The translations under genes were made by a program, and so were the position numbers. From Thiomonas sp. X19 (GTDB lineage: Bacteria; Pseudomonadota; Gammaproteobacteria; Burkholderiales; Burkholderiaceae_C), in assembly GCF_900089495.1 (NCBI RefSeq), contig NZ_LT605203.1:3231402-3295401 (forward strand): DNA of 64,000 bases. Reading direction: 5' to 3'. Below the pieces are notes generated by a model. It was not told the origin of the DNA. It worked only from the letters and a program-made list of their open reading frames with translations, and made no database searches. Of the stretch, positions 9,847 to 19,621 are shown piece by piece (position 1 is the first letter of the stretch; each line of letters starts with the position of its first letter).

Positions 9847-10136
9847 GTCAGATTCCCGATGAATGTGCTGCTTGCCGAGGCGATTTCTGATGCGAGAATT
9901 GATCTATTTTGTTCAACCCATTGCCCAGACACTTCGCACAATTGGCATAATTGACACACGACGCAAGTATCCGTTGCCTCAAGGCTATATTGAACTCCTA
10001 CGGTTGTTTTAACGCTTCTTGCTTGGTTGACGATCGTTACCCTGTCATTGTTTTCGACATGATGGATTCGTTTTTGTTGTTTAGGCGATACTTGATTGTC
10101 CATATAATACGACTTGAAACCCGTTTTGAGTTGTTA

Positions 10137-10309
10137 ACAGGTTGCTGAAATACCTCGCGTCACGGCTGTGCGCCATAGAAAAAACCCATGACCAGTCGAT
10201 AAAGGCGGCCTTTTCTGCCTCTTTGCCGGCCTTCAAGCGCTCCCGAGTGCCATGGCGATAGGTTCAAGCGATAGCTCGAAGTCCCGAAAACAGTATTTCA
10301 ACAACCTGC
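10137..10309 (+). mobile_element. MITE copy 1 (173 bp)
   Basis: A non-coding element with near-perfect terminal inverted repeats (left ACAGGTTGCTGAAATA, right TATTTCAACAACCTGC), flanked on both sides by TA (10135-10136 and 10310-10311). This fits duplication of a TA target. It is the inverted counterpart of the copy at 11591-11762, with only a handful of differences. No transposase is encoded, so it would need to be moved in trans; the TA target suggests an IS630/Tc1-type enzyme (inference). Confidence 0.85.
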
Positions 10310-10418
10310 TAGGCAACTACGCCGCAGGCTTACCACTTATGTGCCGCTGGTCACCATCAACATGCACGCCGTCGGCTGAAAGCAGGGCGGCCTTGTTCAG
10401 GATGGACTTCCGAACTCA

Positions 10419-10799
10419 TCAATTACCAGGTTTCAAACTACTGAAGAAGGCTGCCAAGTCTGCAATGACCTGAGAGTCGAGCGGCGAAGCCATGGCGACC
10501 ATCGTTGGATTCAAACGCATACCGTTCTTATATTCGTGCATTGCATTGATGAGATAGGTTTCCTTCTGTCCCGCCAGATTAGGGTAGATCTGCTCGGTAC
10601 TAATACCATGTGCTCCGTGGCAACTCATGCACAACGGCGCCCAATTCTGTCCTCTGGCCACATCACCCACAGCGGCTGTCGCCAGCGGTTTTTGCTGTGC
10701 TGCTTGTGATTTCAAAATAGGCTGTGCAACGGCCACACCAATGCTGAACAATAGCCAAACCGGGGCGGTTAAAATCATCGAATTTCGATTAAAAAACAC
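10419..10799 (-). CDS. Class I c-type cytochrome, periplasmic
   Basis: A 126-residue single-haem electron carrier. There is a signal peptide with cleavage near residue 26 (GVAVA-QP). The haem-binding CMSCH is at residues 57-61, and a Met-rich loop (PTMVAMASPL) near residue 98 offers the sixth ligand. The overall c553/c5-like layout (NLAGQKETYL, FFSSLKPG) matches small soluble cytochromes that feed oxidases or dehydrogenases. It is the second cytochrome gene on this strand, downstream of the membrane-anchored one, and both are enclosed by inverted MITEs. Confidence 0.88.
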   Translation of the reverse strand: MFFNRNSMILTAPVWLLFSIGVAVAQPILKSQAAQQKPLATAAVGDVARGQNWAPLCMSCHGAHGISTEQIYPNLAGQKETYLINAMHEYKNGMRLNPTMVAMASPLDSQVIADLAAFFSSLKPGN

Positions 10800-10894
10800 T
10801 CGCCTTCTCCTTATTGCAGATATAGATAGAATTGCTTAATCCAATCCGACGCCAGTCACAAAATCGGAAAACATCAGCATCGGTTATGGCGCCC

Positions 10895-10910
10895 TTTATC
10901 AAGCGATAAA
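10895..10910. promoter_or_regulatory. Perfect dyad TTTATC-N4-GATAAA between cytochrome genes
   Basis: A 16-bp perfect palindrome about 95 bases upstream of the 10419-10799 start. Its N4 spacing resembles CRP/FNR-type operators, but the half-site is not TTGAT. The binding protein is unknown. Confidence 0.35.
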
Positions 10911-10947
10911 TTTCTGAGTGTCTCTAATAAATATTTGTATATCGCCA

Positions 10948-11469
10948 TCATTTATTTTGAAATGCGCTACTTTGATTATCGAATGGAAGATTATTCATGA
11001 AGGCGACTAACGCCCAGAGCTGGTCATCACTCATGCTCGGGCTCCAGGCCGGCATACCAGTCATACGAATCCCATTTTTAATAACCCAAAACAACTCTTG
11101 CGGGTTCAACTGAAGATCGGATCTATGTGAAAATTTCGGTGGCCTCGGATTGAGCCCTTCACGGACGAAATTTGATGGTCGCAGCCCGGGACCTCCATGG
11201 CAAATCATGCACGAACGTACATAGATATTGAAACCAGATCGGATCAGCTTTGGATCATGGAAATCCATCCCGTTAGGAATTCGAATATTAGCCGCACGCC
11301 TTTCAATTGAATGTATTCGCACCGCTTTGAAAATCGCATACACAGGTGCTGGGTCACTCCAGAGTGCCGAGATATTAAAAATCCCAAAATAAACAAACAT
11401 GATGCCCATAACGGAGATCAGAGCAGTCTCGACCAATAAGAAAATAATTGCGATTTTGATGGGGCGCAT
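10948..11469 (-). CDS. Membrane-anchored c-type cytochrome
   Basis: A 173-residue protein with one N-terminal transmembrane helix (residues about 6-30) and a periplasmic single-haem domain. The haem motif CMICH is at residues 87-91. GMPAWSPSMSDDQLWALVAFM near 138-158 holds the likely Met ligand and the conserved C-terminal aromatic helix of class I cytochromes. The mid-region around residues 60-75 (IPNG-x-DFHDPKLIRSGF) is typical of cytochromes that accept electrons from dehydrogenases or oxidases. The partner enzyme is not encoded nearby. Confidence 0.87.
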   Translation of the reverse strand: MRPIKIAIIFLLVETALISVMGIMFVYFGIFNISALWSDPAPVYAIFKAVRIHSIERRAANIRIPNGMDFHDPKLIRSGFNIYVRSCMICHGGPGLRPSNFVREGLNPRPPKFSHRSDLQLNPQELFWVIKNGIRMTGMPAWSPSMSDDQLWALVAFMNNLPFDNQSSAFQNK

Positions 11470-11590
11470 CGAACGATCTGCTCAACCCAAATAAGATAAT
11501 TAATTTTATGGGAATCCGGATATTTATTTGTCAAATCTGATCGAGTGATCCCTATGGCCGATGATCACAAAAACAATTTGCAATACATTA

Positions 11591-11762
11591 GCAGGTTGTT
11601 GAAATACTGTTTCGGGACTTCGAGCTATCGCTTGAACCTATCGCCGTGGCACTCGGGAGCGCTTGAAGGCCGGCAAAGAGGCAGAAAAGGCCGCCTTTAT
11701 CGGCTCGTTATGGGCTTTTTCTATGGCGCACAGCCGTGACGCGAGGTATTTCAACAACCTGT
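11591..11762 (-). mobile_element. MITE copy 2 (172 bp), inverted relative to copy 1
   Basis: Same element as at 10137-10309 in opposite orientation. Its ends are GCAGGTTGTTGAAATA and TATTTCAACAACCTGT, flanked by TA at 11589-11590 and 11763-11764. Together the two copies enclose 1281 bp containing both cytochrome genes, a compound-transposon-like layout. Confidence 0.85.
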
Positions 11763-11949
11763 TAGACAGGCATCATGTACAAAGTACGGCAGAAAAGTTG
11801 TTAGAACAGTGCGCTACCGTACACAAGACATATTTTTTTACGCATATCGCATTCAACATTCAATCTTGGCTCCTGCTGCAGGCTCGGTGCCATTCACGAC
11901 CCGCATGCTCCGCATGCGGGCTTGTCACTTGACGGCTGCTCGCGTCTGT

Positions 11950-12245
11950 GCAGGCAGGTGGCACGGCCCAGGAGTTCGACAGTCACGCTTCCAAGCCGAC
12001 GATACTGATACTGCTTGAGCAAGGATCGAAACGTGCCCCCACACGAAAGGGCGGCCAAGTTCGGCTTCATGACGCGGTACAGGGCCAGAGCAGCAGATCA
12101 GCAAATCAGCGCATGGACGAGGATGTGCTCGGGCAGGCGGCGAAAGACGGGGGCGATCTCAATCTCGGACTTCAGCACCCGGGAGCCGTGCTCGATGCCG
12201 GTCAAGTCCTTGTGGCGCTGGGGGACTTCTGCTGGCAAGAGGCCC
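11950..12245 (-). pseudogene. IS1634/IS4-type transposase C-terminal relic
   Basis: On the minus strand one frame reads QRHKDLTGIEHGSRVLKSEI, then APVFRRLPEHILVHALIC and a stop at 12098. Another frame continues with ALALYRVMKPNLAAL. This matches the usual C-terminal pattern of IS1634-type transposases (RYK-L-x-x-E-x-x-FR-x-LK, LRPVFHR-x-x-x-RI-x-AHV-x-LC-x-LAL). Only about 95 residues remain, with a frameshift, and no terminal repeats were found, so it is a dead fragment. Confidence 0.6.
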
Positions 12246-12500
12246 TGGGTGTTCGTCGCATGAATGGAAAATGAGTCGCCATTCGATACAAACGCGCCAC
12301 CGCAAGCACTTCGGCTTCCATCACCCGCAAGTCCGCACCATGTCCAGCGCCATCGATTGAGCCCATTTTCGGACGCGAGCTGCCGAACTCGGGTGCACTG
12401 GACGTCAATGAAAACCGCGGTGATTGCGGTTTTTTCTTGTGCCGCAGCGCATTGCAAGGCATGCGCGGGCATCGGCAACTGGCGTGTCTCGCCAGTTGCT
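12246..12500. other. Intergenic DNA without a supported gene
   Basis: Apart from the terminator at 12411-12436, I see no gene here. The 11763-11949 stretch on the other side of the transposase relic is likewise non-coding, with one 8-bp-stem hairpin (CCCGCATG/CATGCGGG) at 11900-11920 that lacks a T-tract. Confidence 0.5.
12411..12436. terminator. Bidirectional-looking rho-independent terminator
   Basis: Stem AAAACCGC/GCGGTTTT with a 7-base loop, followed on the plus strand by a run of six T. On the minus strand the stem ends in four T. It lies 65 bases past the phosphoribosyltransferase stop and would end the long minus-strand housekeeping operon. Confidence 0.7.
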
Positions 12501-13025
12501 TCAGATCTTCCAGCGCTCGGCCAATTTGGATGGCCGCAAGGTGTCGTACTCCTCGAACGGCTGATGAATCCAGGGGCTGGAAGGCAGCATGTCGACGTAG
12601 TAGTCGGGCAGAACCGTTGAAATGCCCTTCACCCAGATCACGGCGCTGCGCATCTCGCTGATCTTGAGCGGGCTGTGCAGGAGGCGATCGGCCACGGCCT
12701 TGAGGGTTTCACCCGAATCGGCCAAGTCATCCACCAGCAAGACACGGCCTTCGAGTTCGCCGCGCGGCAGCGTGATGTAGTTGGCAATGTCCAAACGCCC
12801 CTGCTTGGTGCCCGCAGCTTCTCGGTAAGAACTGGTGGACATGATGGCCAGGGGTTTGTCAAACACACGCGACAGGATGTCGCCGGGTCTGGCGCCGCCG
12901 CGTGCGAGGCACAGAATCTGATCGAACTCCCAGCCCGACTTGTAGACTTTGAGCGCGAGTTTTTCGATCAGGGCGTGGTATTCGTCCCAGGACACATACA
13001 TGTGCTTGCCGTCTTCGCTGAGCAT
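12501..13025 (-). CDS. Purine-type phosphoribosyltransferase
   Basis: A 174-residue type I phosphoribosyltransferase that probably converts a purine base (xanthine, guanine or hypoxanthine) plus PRPP to the nucleotide; cytoplasmic. The PRPP-binding loop VLLVDDLADSGET is at about residues 98-110, preceded by a hydrophobic strand, and LARGGARPGD supplies the pyrophosphate loop. The ATG at 13025 (MLSEDGK) is preferred over upstream in-frame ATGs because those add a low-complexity segment. It directly follows purA (57 bases), which supports a purine salvage role. Substrate choice cannot be read from sequence. Confidence 0.85.
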   Translation of the reverse strand: MLSEDGKHMYVSWDEYHALIEKLALKVYKSGWEFDQILCLARGGARPGDILSRVFDKPLAIMSTSSYREAAGTKQGRLDIANYITLPRGELEGRVLLVDDLADSGETLKAVADRLLHSPLKISEMRSAVIWVKGISTVLPDYYVDMLPSSPWIHQPFEEYDTLRPSKLAERWKI

Positions 13026-13082
13026 GATGGATAGGGCCGGTGAGAGGATAGGAGTGGATGAACGGAGAGCGGGCTGCACGGC

Positions 13083-14450
<1,368 letters not shown>

Positions 14451-15614
14451 TCAACCGGGGGAATAGGAAAGCACCTGCCACTGGCCATCGGTGCAGGTCA
14501 GTCGGCGGTCGAACATGAATTGTTTGCCTTCGAGCGCAGCGCCCTCAGGCAGCTCGATCACGGTATGCCCATGCTGCCGCAGATCGTGGACAGCCTGGCT
14601 GTAGCCGCTGCGTTGCGACCATTCGGCCCTGATGGCCGGCGTCGGCGCCTGCGCCTGCGCGTGACGCACCAACTCACGCAAATCCAGCGAAAACCCGGTG
14701 GCAGGCCGCGGACGGCCAAAGGTCGCGCCGATTTCGTCATAGCGCCCTCCCCTGGCCAAGGCATCCGGCTGGCCCTGCGCATACAGGCCGAAAATGACCC
14801 CGCTGTGGTAGTTGTAGCCGCGCAGATCGGCCAGGTCGATTTGCACATCGACCCCGGCGTGCACATGCGTGGCGGCCAGGCGCGCCAGATCGGCCAGCGC
14901 CTCACGAATCAACGGGCGATCCGGCAGGGCCTTGGCGGCCTGCTGCAGGATTGCGGCATCACCGAACAGGTCGGGCAAAGCCAGAATGGCATCGCGTTGT
15001 GCAGGCGCTGCGGCATGCGTCAGCTCCAGCAGCCGCGCATGATCCTTGCGCGACAGGGCCTCGAGGATCTCGCCCAGTTGCTGCGGCCCCGCGACCATGC
15101 CGGCAAGCACGCCACGAACGATGCGAACGTCGGACAAGGTCAAGGTCATGCGCCGCACATCGCCCAATTGCAGGCCGCGCACGGCCAGCTGCTGCACCTC
15201 GAGATCGGCGTCCAGCCCAGCATGACCGTAGAATTCGGCGCCGAACTGCAGTGGCTCGCGCGTGGCAAACACGCCTTGGGCCCGCGTATGCACAACGCTG
15301 CCGCAGTAGCACAAGCGGACGATGCCCCGACGATTGAGCAGATGCGCGTCGATGCGGGTGGCTTGCGGCGTCATGTCGGCACGCAGTCCGAGCGTGCGTC
15401 CGGACATCTGGTCGACCAGCTTGAAGGTCTGCAGATCGAGATCCTGGCCCGTGCCGGAAAGCAGCGAATCCACATACTCGACCAGCGGCGGAATGACCAA
15501 CTCATAGCCATAGCCACGCGCGGCATCCAACAAAGTGCGGCGCAGCTGTTCAATCGCGCGCGCCTCGGTTGGCAGCACGTCGGAAAATTGCTCGGGCAGG
15601 AGCCAGGCAGTCAT
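14451..15614 (-). CDS. hisZ: ATP phosphoribosyltransferase regulatory subunit
   Basis: A HisRS paralogue lacking aminoacylation activity that pairs with short-form HisG in the first step of histidine synthesis. The 387-residue protein shows the class II core: LPTEARAIEQLRR, LVEYVDSLLSGTG, LRADMTPQATRIDAH (motif 2 region) and YYTG-like YNYHSGVIFGLY. The C-terminal anticodon domain of HisRS is absent, as in the family. The ATG at 15614 (MTAWLLPEQF) is chosen over one 33 bases upstream because it matches the family N-terminus. Presence of hisZ implies a short hisG elsewhere. Confidence 0.92.
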   Translation of the reverse strand: MTAWLLPEQFSDVLPTEARAIEQLRRTLLDAARGYGYELVIPPLVEYVDSLLSGTGQDLDLQTFKLVDQMSGRTLGLRADMTPQATRIDAHLLNRRGIVRLCYCGSVVHTRAQGVFATREPLQFGAEFYGHAGLDADLEVQQLAVRGLQLGDVRRMTLTLSDVRIVRGVLAGMVAGPQQLGEILEALSRKDHARLLELTHAAAPAQRDAILALPDLFGDAAILQQAAKALPDRPLIREALADLARLAATHVHAGVDVQIDLADLRGYNYHSGVIFGLYAQGQPDALARGGRYDEIGATFGRPRPATGFSLDLRELVRHAQAQAPTPAIRAEWSQRSGYSQAVHDLRQHGHTVIELPEGAALEGKQFMFDRRLTCTDGQWQVLSYSPG

Positions 15615-15780
15615 GAGCGATGGGAGATTGATGCTTGCTGAAATCAAACCGGCATTCTAGGTCGCGGGCCATGCAGACCAAACGGTCGTGCAGCACCGGG
15701 ATGCTCATCTGCAGGGTCGGCAAAGGCGCTGCGGCTGGCTTGCAGGCACGGCCCCGCGCGCAGCGGCGCCATGCCTGCGC

Positions 15781-16683
15781 TCAACGTCTGGCTGGACTTG
15801 CTTTCGTTGAGGCGTCGCCGTTTGGATTGCGGAAGAAGCGGAAAAAATCGGAGGATGGGTCGAGGACGACGACGTCGCTGCGGCTGTTGAAGCTCGCGCG
15901 ATAAGCCTCCAGGCTGCGATAGAACTCGGCGAACTGCGGGTTCTGGCCAAAGGCCTTGGCGTAAATCTCGGATGCCTTGGCGTCACCCTCGCCCTTGATG
16001 GTCTGGGCGCGGCTGTAGGCATCCGCAACGAGGATCTCACGCTGCTTGTCGGCTTCAGCCCGAATTTTTTCGGCCTCGGCCTGGCCGGTGGAACGCAGCT
16101 CATTGGCCACGCGCTTGCGCTCGGCGGCCATGCGGCGATACACGGACTGCGTGATGTCGGCCACGAAATCGACCCGCGTCAGGCGCATGTCCACGATCTG
16201 CAGGCCAGTGCCGCTGACAGATTGCGTGATGACCTTCTGCACATCGGTCATGATCTTGTCGCGCTCGGAAGCCAGGACCTGACCCACCGTGCGACGCGTG
16301 ATCTGTTCGTTCAGCGCTGCCTTCACGATCTGGTAGAGCCGATCGTTGGCGCGCTGCTCATTGCCGCCGTAACTACGAATGAATTCGGTGGGGTTGACGA
16401 TGCGCCATTTCAGATACCAGTCGACCACCACGTTCTTCTTCTCGGCGGTGATGAAGCGGTCGGTTTCCGGGCTTTGCAGCGTCAGCACGCGCTTGTCCAG
16501 AAACACCACGTTCTCCAATGGCGCAGGCCACTTGAAGTACAGCCCGGGCGACTTGATCACCCGCTTGATTTCGCCCAGTGCGAAGACCGCGGCATATTGG
16601 CGCTGATCGACGACGAACATGGAGGACGCGAGGATGCCCAGGACGACGACCAGGGCGACGATGGCAAGAATGATTCGATTCAT
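15781..16683 (-). CDS. hflC: FtsH protease modulator HflC
   Basis: Inner-membrane SPFH-family protein that with HflK encloses the FtsH protease. Its 300 residues comprise an N-terminal membrane anchor (residues 4-24, ILAIVALVVVLGILASSMFV), an SPFH domain at about 25-190, and a charged coiled coil at about 190-250 (RRMAAERKRVANELR, AEKIRAEADKQREI). It follows hflK by 9 bases, so the two are translated together. A 166-base gap separates it from hisZ. Confidence 0.95.
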   Translation of the reverse strand: MNRIILAIVALVVVLGILASSMFVVDQRQYAAVFALGEIKRVIKSPGLYFKWPAPLENVVFLDKRVLTLQSPETDRFITAEKKNVVVDWYLKWRIVNPTEFIRSYGGNEQRANDRLYQIVKAALNEQITRRTVGQVLASERDKIMTDVQKVITQSVSGTGLQIVDMRLTRVDFVADITQSVYRRMAAERKRVANELRSTGQAEAEKIRAEADKQREILVADAYSRAQTIKGEGDAKASEIYAKAFGQNPQFAEFYRSLEAYRASFNSRSDVVVLDPSSDFFRFFRNPNGDASTKASPARR

Positions 16684-16692
16684 GGCTGGACC

Positions 16693-18102
16693 TCAGCGGG
16701 AGTTGCGCTCGCGCAGGCTGTCGCGCGAACTGCTGTCTGAGGCGTTGGCAACGGGGCTGGAACTCACCAATGCGGCTGCGCTGTCGGTGGCTGCGGCTGC
16801 GGAGGCGGGCAAACTCGGCAATGGCAGGCCTGCCGCTGCCGAGCGCGACGGCGTCGCCGGCTGTGGCGCTGCGCTTTGTTGCAGGAGCTTGTCGAGCGGC
16901 AGATACAGCAGGTTATTCGAGCCGCGCGACTCCACCATCACCTTGCTCACGTTCGACAAAATTTGCTGCATGGTTTCCAGATACATGCGCTCACGCGTCA
17001 CCTGCGGAGCTTTTTCGTACTGCTGCAAGATGAGGTCGAAGCGCGAGGTATCGCCCTGCGCTTCCGCCACGACCCGAGCCTTGTAGCCCTCGGCCTCCTG
17101 GATCAGCCGCGAAGCGGTGCCCTTGGCGCGCGGCACCACGTCGTTGGCGTAGGCCTCGGCCTCGTTCTTCAATCGCTCGCGGTCCTGGCCGGCCTTGATG
17201 GCATCGTTGAAGGCCGATTGCACCTGCTCCGGCGGTTGCACGCTTTGCAGGGTGACGTTGGTCACCAGAATGCCGGTCTTGTAGCGATCCAGAATGGACT
17301 GGATCAAATCCTGCACCTTGATGGCGACTTCCGCACGGCCCTCGTACAGCACATAGTCCAGGGTCTTGTTGCCGACCACTTCGCGGATTGCGGTTTCGGC
17401 AGCTTGCGTCACCACGTCGTCGGGGCTGCGGTTGCTGTAGAGGTAGTTCACCACATTGCTGATGCGGTACTGCACGGCAAAGCGGATGTCGACGATGTTC
17501 TCGTCCTCCGTCAACATGGCCGAAGCCGGCAGGCCGGTGGTGCGGATTTCCCCACCACGGCCGATTTCGACCGAGCGTACTTGCGAAACGTTGACGATTT
17601 CCTCGGACTCGATGGGATAAGGCAAACGCCAATGAAAACCCGCCTCTTCGATGTAAGCCAGCTTGCCGAAGCGCGTGACGACGGCCTGCTGACCTTCCTG
17701 CACGATGAAAAAGCCGGAGCCGAGCCAACCCAGTACCAGAACGGCAACCAGGATGATGAGCCCCATGCCAGCAATCTTGGGCGAGGCCTGGAAATCCGGC
17801 CGCCGCGGAGGTTTGAAGCCGCCGCCACCGCCGCCCTTGCGGCCAAACAGGCCATTGAGCTTGCGATTGAAGTCGCGCCACAGTTCGTCGAGATCCGGCG
17901 GACCACCGCCTTGACCCGGACGCTTGCCGTCCTGACCCGGGCGCTTGTCACCTTGACCCGTACCGTTGCCGTTCTTGGGATCGGGGCTTTGGGGTTGTTG
18001 GTCCGAACCGCCTCGCCCCCAGTTGGGATCGTTCAAATTCAGGCTGGCTTCGGGCGGTGCGGAAGCGGCAGAGGCTGCCGCTCGGGGCCACTTGAGTTGC
18101 AT
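16693..18102 (-). CDS. hflK: FtsH protease modulator HflK
   Basis: Partner of HflC in the membrane complex controlling FtsH proteolysis. About 469 residues: a Gly/Pro/Gln-rich N-terminus with repeated GQDGKRPGQ-like units, the conserved DLDELWRDFNRKLNGLFG, a transmembrane segment near residues 110-132 (LIILVAVLVLGWLGSGFFIV), an SPFH domain and a Pro/Ala-rich tail. The frame extends to a TTG at 18123 that overlaps the hflX stop. The ATG at 18102 (MQLKWPR), 17 bases after that stop, is preferred. Confidence 0.94.
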   Translation of the reverse strand: MQLKWPRAAASAASAPPEASLNLNDPNWGRGGSDQQPQSPDPKNGNGTGQGDKRPGQDGKRPGQGGGPPDLDELWRDFNRKLNGLFGRKGGGGGGFKPPRRPDFQASPKIAGMGLIILVAVLVLGWLGSGFFIVQEGQQAVVTRFGKLAYIEEAGFHWRLPYPIESEEIVNVSQVRSVEIGRGGEIRTTGLPASAMLTEDENIVDIRFAVQYRISNVVNYLYSNRSPDDVVTQAAETAIREVVGNKTLDYVLYEGRAEVAIKVQDLIQSILDRYKTGILVTNVTLQSVQPPEQVQSAFNDAIKAGQDRERLKNEAEAYANDVVPRAKGTASRLIQEAEGYKARVVAEAQGDTSRFDLILQQYEKAPQVTRERMYLETMQQILSNVSKVMVESRGSNNLLYLPLDKLLQQSAAPQPATPSRSAAAGLPLPSLPASAAAATDSAAALVSSSPVANASDSSSRDSLRERNSR

Positions 18103-18119
18103 GGTGGAGGCGTTGGATG

Positions 18120-19277
18120 TCAAATATGAAAGGTGGGGTTGGTGTCGGCTTCGCTGCGAGCGACCAAGCCCGCCAGATACGCCCGCACCGTATCGAGTCC
18201 CGCGCCTGTCAAGGCGCTGACGTCAAAGCTTTTGATGCTATCACGACCACCAAAACCGGCATGCGCGCCGTAACGATCTGTAAACGGGACGGGGGCTTGG
18301 AGCTTGTCAATTTTGTTGTAAATCAAAATCTGCGGGATGTCCTTGGCGCCGATCTCCGCCAATACGCTATTCACTTGCTCGATCTGCTGCTCGCGCTGCT
18401 CATTCGATAAGTCGACCACATGCAGCAAGACATCGGCCTCCACGGTTTCATCCAGCGTGGCCTTGAAAGCATCAACCAGCGAGTGCGGCAAATCGCGGAT
18501 AAAACCCACGGTGTCGGATACCACCGCAAAACTTCCGGGCGCGAGAAAAACGCGGCGCGTAGTCGTGTCCAGCGTGGCAAACAACTGGTCGGCAACATAG
18601 CCATGGGCATGCGTGAGCGCATTGAACAGGGTGCTCTTGCCGGCATTGGTGTAGCCGACGATGGAAACGCGCAGTTGTCCGGCCCGGGCGCGGGCGCGCC
18701 GCTGGGTGGATCGCTGGCGTTCGAGCTTGTGCAGCCGCACCTGCAGGATCTTGATCTTGTCTTCCAGCATGCGGCGGTCGAGTTCGATCTGCTTTTCACC
18801 CGGACCGCCGCGCAGGCCAATGCCGCCTTGCTGGCGCTCGAGGTGCGTCCAGCCACGCACCAGGCGGGTTGCAGCATGACGCAGTCGCGCCAATTCGACT
18901 TGCAATTTGCCTTCGCCGCTGCGCGCGCGGCGCGCGAAAATTTCCAGGATCAGTGCCGTTCGGTCCCAGACGGAAACGCCAAGTTCACGCTCGAGGTTGC
19001 GTTGCTGCACCGGGGACAAGGGGTTGTCGAAGAGCACGCAAGAGGCCTGGCTGTCCAGCACCTGCTGCTTGAGTTCGGCCACCTTCCCGGACCCGATATA
19101 CAGCGCAGGGTCGAGGCGGCGCCGGGCGCTCCACAGACTGGCGGACGGCAGGAGGCCCGCCGAGAGCGCCAGTTCACGCAACTCGCCAAGCGTGGAATCG
19201 GGGTGTGGCTGGCCGGTGTCGACCCCGACGAGCACTGCGCCGGGGGCAGCCTCAGGCCGCGTCTGACTCAGACTCAC
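18120..19277 (-). CDS. hflX: GTPase HflX, ribosome-splitting factor
   Basis: Ribosome-associated GTPase of 385 residues. It has an N-terminal HflX domain with the glycine-rich [15 protein letters not shown], a helical hairpin, then the G domain: GYTNAGKST (G1), [10 protein letters not shown] (G3) and NKIDK (G4). The likely start is a GTG at 19277 lying inside the hfq 3' end, a 26-base overlap implying translational coupling with hfq. The hfq-hflX-hflK-hflC order is conserved in proteobacteria. Confidence 0.95.
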   Translation of the reverse strand: MSLSQTRPEAAPGAVLVGVDTGQPHPDSTLGELRELALSAGLLPSASLWSARRRLDPALYIGSGKVAELKQQVLDSQASCVLFDNPLSPVQQRNLERELGVSVWDRTALILEIFARRARSGEGKLQVELARLRHAATRLVRGWTHLERQQGGIGLRGGPGEKQIELDRRMLEDKIKILQVRLHKLERQRSTQRRARARAGQLRVSIVGYTNAGKSTLFNALTHAHGYVADQLFATLDTTTRRVFLAPGSFAVVSDTVGFIRDLPHSLVDAFKATLDETVEADVLLHVVDLSNEQREQQIEQVNSVLAEIGAKDIPQILIYNKIDKLQAPVPFTDRYGAHAGFGGRDSIKSFDVSALTGAGLDTVRAYLAGLVARSEADTNPTFHI

Positions 19278-19497
19278 CGACGTTGAAACTCACGGGACGG
19301 GCTGGCACAACGGTGGAAATGGCATGCTTGTAAACCATCTGTGTCACGGTATTGCGCAGCAGGACCACGTATTGGTCGAACGATTCGATATGGCCTTGCA
19401 GCTTGATGCCGTTGACCAGATAAATCGAAACCTGAACATGCTCCTTGCGCAGCAGGTTCAGAAAGGGGTCTTGTAGCAACTGCCCTTTATTGCTCAT
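19252..19497 (-). CDS. hfq: RNA chaperone Hfq
   Basis: Hexameric Sm-like RNA chaperone, 81 residues. The Sm1 region [20 protein letters not shown] and the Sm2 signature [10 protein letters not shown] are intact, with only a short acidic tail ([10 protein letters not shown]) as in many betaproteobacteria. The 124-base gap from der probably contains its own promoter. Its last 26 bases overlap hflX. Confidence 0.97.
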   Translation of the reverse strand: MSNKGQLLQDPFLNLLRKEHVQVSIYLVNGIKLQGHIESFDQYVVLLRNTVTQMVYKHAISTVVPARPVSFNVGESESDAA

Positions 19498-19621
19498 GGA
19501 AAACTCCGGTTGGGATTGTTATGCGAAAACTGCGAATTGCTGGTTGAACATAGCACAAACCCTTGTCATCGCGGGCTCGTCAAATGATCGGGACTTTCCG
19601 GCAAGAAGGCCGTCCGCAGCC

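Noticed and set aside
9837..10103. Possible 88-residue minus-strand protein upstream of the DUF3309 gene
   Set aside because: Overlaps the DUF3309 start, has no family features and an odd Cys-rich repeat from low-complexity DNA; not convincing.
11900..11920. Hairpin CCCGCATG/CATGCGGG as a terminator
   Set aside because: No T-tract and no gene ending nearby.
16876..18129. Plus-strand open frame of about 400 codons opposite hflK
   Set aside because: Antisense to a clear hflK; composition-driven.
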